This document shows, one piece after another, positions 59,341 to 64,000 of a DNA stretch of 64,000 nucleotides. How positions within the stretch are numbered: position 1 is the stretch's first letter; each line of letters opens with the position of its first letter. Below the pieces are notes generated by a model. The model was not told where the DNA came from, searched no databases, and saw only the letters and a program-made list of their open reading frames with translations. Origin of the DNA: Monilinia fructicola (Eukaryota; Ascomycota; Leotiomycetes; Helotiales; Sclerotiniaceae). Both the position numbers and the translations under genes were made by a program. The stretch lies in NCBI GenBank assembly GCA_008692225.1, contig VICG01000016.1:1591001-1655000 (forward strand). Reading direction: 5' to 3'.

Positions 59341-60695
59341 TCACCTGCTCCCCAGCATACCACTAACTTGACTCCAAAATCTCTTTGTGACCAATCCCTC
59401 AATCTCACTTCTGGTTAACCACATAAAGTCTTCAGCTTTATATTCATTTCCCTTTAAATCCACTTGACCAGCCATGATTCTTCCTTTCATGTAAAAGACT
59501 TTTTCCCCTTCCCTGTTGAATTTTGCTGATGGTTTGATTGTGAGACTGCCGATTGGGACATGGCCCACTATCCAGGTATTCATATTTGGGCCTGCGGTTT
59601 GGGTGAGGATACGTTCAGCTGCCTATGGAGAGGGTCAGTTATTGGATGAAAGGGATTGGATAGAAATAAATAGAAACAAACAGAGAGAGATATAGAGAGG
59701 AATAGAAAGATAAAAAGATAAAGAGAGAGGAAAAAAAACTAACCGTATGCAAAACCTCACTTCCCCTCAAATCCCCCCTAGGAAACTCCCAAACATCAAC
59801 GTCAACCTCCTTGCCCTCCTTATCCAAACTCTTCCCCTTCTTCCTCACAACCAGATAAACCGTCTCATCCAACTTCCTCGCCAAACTCTTCTTATCCTCA
59901 TCATTCCCCTTGCGACTCTCAAGCTGAACCCTCTCCGCATCCTCTCCCAACCCCTCCTCCACAAGCTTCCCAGCAATATGCTCCCACTCCCCCACCTTAC
60001 TGCCCTCCCCTCCAATAAGAACCTCGTCATTCCATCCCTCCTCCCCATAAGCCCTATACCCTCCAACATCTCTCGCCGCCACGCCATTCCTCTCCTTAAC
60101 CCTAGCCTTCCACTCGATATCCGCCGGTTGATCTTTTTTATGGTAAAAGTATCTCGTGAACGGCAATGCCAATCTCTCATTCAACCTCTTCTGATAAAGA
60201 TAAAATGCCTTTTCAAACGGCGTCGCGGATTCAGTGAGGAGGGGTGGCCGACTGAGGATGATTCCCGTGGAAATTTTATACGTCGAGGATCCGGGCGATG
60301 GTGTCACGGGTGGCACGGCATCAATATGGGGAAGATGAGACGGAGGCCCATCGAGAGGTTTGTACGTCGAGGCAGCAACCGCATAGCCTCGAATCTGCGA
60401 TGCGGGAAATTGGTAGACACACGAGGCGCCAACGTAGGTTCTGGGGAGACGAATTGGGCGTGGAGAATCTAGACCATGAATTGTCAGTGCCGACATCAAA
60501 CCAAGAGCTTGCAAAGAAGCCAGCGAGTCACAGATTCGCATCGCCTCAAATTACGAGCAAACCAACAGCAAGCGCATCACCACCTCGACCGCAGACCCAA
60601 CCGCCACACAGCATTGTATGGCCCCCCAAGGAAGAAAAATACATACGCAACAATCGCCAGGCAGCCCTGCCACAGCCTCTACTACTCGCCGACAT
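59341..60695 (-). CDS. MRPL17: Mitochondrial ribosomal protein mL46 (Mrpl17)
   Basis: Three exons, 60647-60695, 59744-60468 and 59341-59622, give 351 residues. The first exon encodes MSASSRGCGRAAWRLL, a classic Arg/Ala presequence without acidic residues, and joins to HSPRPIRLPRTYVG. The core STGIILSRPPLLTESATPFE then FEKAFYLYQKRLNERLALPF is the conserved mL46 opening. The C-terminal half is a Nudix-like fold (TVYLVVRKKG, WEFPRGDL, AAERIL, NTWIVGHVPIG, VFYMKGRIMAGQV). The Nudix catalytic box is degenerate, as in other mL46 proteins, which are structural components of the mitochondrial large subunit. A start at 60541 would lack the targeting sequence, so the upstream exon is preferred. The AT-rich decayed block begins about 135 bp upstream of the start. 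Confidence 0.9.
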
Positions 60696-60851
60696 GATTC
60701 CTTTCCGAAGATATGAACAAAGACAATCGCAATCACGGTGTGCGCAGATCACAACAACGCTCACCTTCCTCGTTCCGCCCACAGCACGAGCACCCAAAAA
60801 ATAAATTCCCCTCCCGCCGCTTAGTCATCTCCCTACCAATCCCCTCCCATC

Positions 60852-61108
60852 TACTTGGCGTTGTTTTGGGTCAATGCCGGGCTAAAAATTAACTAAAAAC
60901 GGAACTTTATTTTAAAAAATATAATAAATTAACAAATCTAATTAAAAATTATAAATAATGCCTTATAGTATTATTAAGTTAAAAAATAAACGGTGGGTAT
61001 ATTTAAATTCTTAAAAATAAAAGTCTTATAATATAATAAAAAAGAATTTAAAAGATATACTATTTTGTAGATTTTTAGCCTGGCATTAGCTTAAAACGAC
61101 GCCAAGTA
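60852..61108. mobile_element. Decayed inverted-repeat element flanked by TA (MITE-like)
   Basis: The left end CTTGGCGTTGTTTTGGGTCA and the reverse complement of the right end, CTTGGCGTCGTTTTAAGCTA, match over about 36 bp, and nearly all differences are transitions. Both ends abut TA (60852-60853 and 61107-61108), as a Tc1/mariner-type target duplication would. No transposase is inside the 253 bp. The internal sequence after the left end recurs, decayed, just beyond the right end, so the locus may be nested or rearranged. Confidence 0.6.
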
Positions 61109-61654
61109 AAATTAAACCGAAAACGAAATTTATATTAAATCTTTAAAAAAATAATAATAAATTAACAAAGCTATTAAAAGTTAAAAACAAAGCTTTAAGA
61201 TGTTAAAAGATTAAAAACTAATATTTATTATATATTAAATTTTCTAAATTAACGTTTAATAATATATAAAAGACAATTTAATATATATATAATTTATAGT
61301 TTAATTTTAAATAAATTGAGTTTAATTATAATTATAAAGAAAATAAAAGTTATATAATAAATAAGACATCTAATTCTATATTATATATTAATTTTAATAA
61401 TTTTATTTAAAGAATCTATTAGAAAGTAGACTTTTTAATAAGGTTATATAACTCGATAAGCTAGTATTTAAACACTCTATATATATAATATCTAGCCTTC
61501 TAAGGCTTTATTCTTACGTTGAATCTAAAGTCTTAGAAGGTCGAAATCCCGTAATAATAAACATATAACTTAAAATAAATTTATCTTAAAAAGTAAAGAT
61601 TATCTTAGAAAATAAAGATTATTTAAAAAATAAAAAATTATTTAAAAAAATTAA

Positions 61655-62110
<456 letters not shown>

Positions 62111-62268
62111 ACTAGCACTCGTAGAAAATAGATTTTTAGACTTTAAATTTATAGAATTTTATTATCCTCGAACGAAGTGAGGAATCGGGGTTTAGGGGCT
62201 AGCCCCCATTAGGAAATAAAATTCGACGAATCTAAAGTTTAAGAATTTATTTTCCGCGAGTACCTAGT
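62111..62268. mobile_element. Near-palindromic 158 bp element with GC-rich core
   Basis: The left arm begins ACTAGCACTCGTAGAAAATA; the reverse complement of the right arm begins ACTAGGTACTCGCGGAAAAT. The arms pair over about 55 bp, with mostly transition differences and one or two indels. The core (62165-62212) is relatively GC-rich and contains GGGGCTAGCCCC, a perfect palindrome, plus GAACGAAGTGAGGAATCGGG. It sits exactly at the end of the ATT array. It looks like a short non-autonomous transposon; no coding capacity. Confidence 0.6.
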
Positions 62269-62681
62269 CCTTTAAAATTAAAATTTTTTGTTTCTTTATA
62301 TAAAAATTGCTAAAATTAATATAAATATTCTATATATAATAGAATCGAATTATAAGAAATTAAAAAAATTTAATTAATCAAATCCTATATATCTAGGATT
62401 CTTATATATTTAAATTAAATAATAAAGTATTAATAAAATTTATATAATTAAACTTAATTATATTCTTAAATACTTTCTATAATTTTTAAAAAAAAGATTA
62501 TATAATAATTTATTATTTAAATTATTCCTTATTAATATTAGTAATATAATTAATAAATTTATTAATTTTATATAGAATTCGTTATAATTGATTTTATAAT
62601 CCCCTAAATTTAAAAAATCCTATTCTTTTATATAAAGATTACTAAAATTGGAATAAATATCCTATATATCGAAGAATCCTA

Positions 62682-62765
62682 TATAACGTAATCCCTTACA
62701 CCTAGGTTCTACTGTATTAAGGAACCCCGTATAACGTAATCCTTATACCCAGGTTCTACTATACT
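62682..62765. repeat. Two-copy tandem repeat, 48 bp period
   Basis: TATAACGTAATCCCTTACAC (62682) and TATAACGTAATCCTTATACC (62730) head two copies that both continue AGGTTCTACT. Differences are mostly C/T changes. Confidence 0.8.
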
Positions 62766-63480
62766 GTACCAAGTACACACCCGCACTAACCCAAGTTACC
62801 CAACCCAACCCAACCAGCCAGCCCCCACCCCACCACCCACGTGCTCGGCAAACACAGCGCGCAAAATCCGCCCAGCATATAAAAGCCCTCTCCCTCCCCC
62901 TCTCCCTCTCTTCCCCAAAATCCACGGCATCATTCCTTATCGTCAAGACCCGTTTCACCCCAGAACGTCCTGACCATTTATCGATGCCTAGAGTGAAAGA
63001 TCGCAGGCTTTTTTCGCTAGCGGTACCCTCGTCTTTAGCTACGGGAACTGTTAGATAGCGACTGTGGACATTTATTGGCGTTTCTGTTTTTTTTTTCTGC
63101 CGTTGTGTGTGGTTTTGGGGCCGGGGCGGTGAGTGGGAAGTGGAGGAGAGGAGAGCGAAGATAGACGAGGAGGATTGAAAGGAAGAAAAAAGAAAAGAAA
63201 GAAACAATACCATCGTTGACAATGCCAATACGAATACCAAACCCAGACGAGATGAAGAAATAGATGAATAAACAAACAAATAAACAAACAAATAAATAAA
63301 CAAATAAACAAACTAAAATATCCATATCACATACTACCTAAGTACATACCACATACATAAAGTACAGCACCAGCTATATTTCTCCCGCGGGTTCTTCTTC
63401 TTCTCCTTCTCCTGGGTGTGGAGGGAGAATCTAATCGTGAGATGAGATGAAATGAGATGAGGTCGCTGGTTCGATGTGAT
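62761..63480. other. GC-richer island between two AT-rich blocks
   Basis: About 0.7 kb of ordinary composition. A minus-strand frame of 186 codons (62743-63303) crosses it, including the segment SLRSFTLGIDKWSGRSGVKR, but its N-terminal part is a translated AAAC/AAAT microsatellite and no family is recognised. It could be a gene fragment, or unique DNA left unmutated because it was never repeated. Confidence 0.45.
63266..63315. repeat. (AAAC/AAAT)n tetramer microsatellite
   Basis: Alternating AAAC and AAAT units (ATAAACAAACAAATAAACAA and onward), about twelve in all. Confidence 0.9.
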
Positions 63481-64000
63481 GTAATGTGATATAATACAAA
63501 TTTAATATAATCTAATATAATATAATAAAGACATTTAAATAACTATTAAAAGTTTCGAATAAAGGAATTTATAATAGCGATTGATTTATTATTAAAATAA
63601 GTTCTAAAAGGACAATTATAAAATCCTTAAACCTATTTTATATTTATTTATTTTAATAAATATAAAGTAGAATTTTATTTTTTATTAAATTAATCTATTA
63701 TAACGAAAAGAGGGATTAATTATATAATTAATAAAGGAATATATACTTTAATACTTTAGAGTTATTATATACTATACTATTTATATAAATATAGTATACT
63801 ATTTATATACGTATTAATTTAAAAAGTATTAAAACTAATTAAATATGTTTTAATAGAAATATTATATTTATAGACTATACCTATTATATAAACTATAAAA
63901 ATAAAAATAAAAACTAATTAAATATCTTTAATATACTATAAAACAATATAGTAAGAATTATAATTATAACCTATTATATACTTTACGTTTTCTTTATAGA
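63481..64000. repeat. Second AT-rich, RIP-like block, running off the window
   Basis: Near-pure A/T sequence with no open frame, similar in character to 60830-62760 and continuing past the right edge. It includes a locally repeated ATATAGTATACTATTTATAT stretch near 63788. Confidence 0.75.

Noticed and set aside
59747..60472. Open frame of 241 codons on the plus strand
   Set aside because: Antisense to mL46, which has conserved blocks and a coherent exon structure.

Overview
The window is nuclear DNA of a filamentous ascomycete. Genes carry short (about 50-170 bp) GT-AG introns, sit on both strands, and encode eukaryotic housekeeping proteins (histone H4, eL43, Nup82/Nup88, CBP20, TRAPP sedlin, mitoribosomal proteins). 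Protein character and the AT-rich, transition-decayed repeats at the right end (typical of repeat-induced point mutation, RIP) suggest a Leotiomycete, probably Sclerotiniaceae; that placement is inference. No CRISPR, rRNA or convincing tRNA was found. Exon joins were worked out by eye from splice signals and reading frame, not from transcripts.

Layout. 0.2-3.5 kb: a tiny four-exon cytochrome c oxidase subunit 7 gene and a divergent 822-residue PPR-type protein, both mitochondrial. 3.5-25.3 kb: gene-poor, about 21 kb holding only a small Ser/Arg-rich protein (7890-8425) and a SANT/Myb-like nuclear protein (17700-18949). 25.4-35.5 kb: a dense block with a doubtful two-exon gene, NUP82/88, CBP20, mL60 (MRPL31), TRS20 and, after a microsatellite-rich spacer, histone H4.

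36.3-39.8 kb: a P2C-type (Na+/K+-ATPase-like) cation pump that reads as a pseudogene. Splicing is intact over seven exons, but a TAA replaces the Glu codon of the PEGLP motif, a frameshift follows the P domain, and transmembrane segments 6-8 are deleted. 41.4-46.6 kb: two related small membrane proteins on the plus strand flank an unrelated four-helix membrane protein on the minus strand; I could not assign any of the three to a known family. 47.2-58.3 kb: saccharopine-dehydrogenase-like protein, ribosomal protein eL43, a disordered protein, a 15-exon UNC93-like MFS protein and a D-amino-acid oxidase whose frame breaks at a G run. 59.3-60.7 kb: mL46 (MRPL17).

Right of mL46 the sequence changes abruptly to AT-rich decayed repeats (60.83-62.76 kb and 63.48-64 kb). 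These include a roughly 450 bp ATT array, a 257 bp inverted-repeat element flanked by TA, and a 158 bp near-palindromic element, with a GC-richer island of about 0.7 kb between the two AT-rich blocks. The most useful leads are the pump pseudogene, the small membrane-protein cluster and the decayed inverted-repeat elements. I did not find a clear new multi-gene system.
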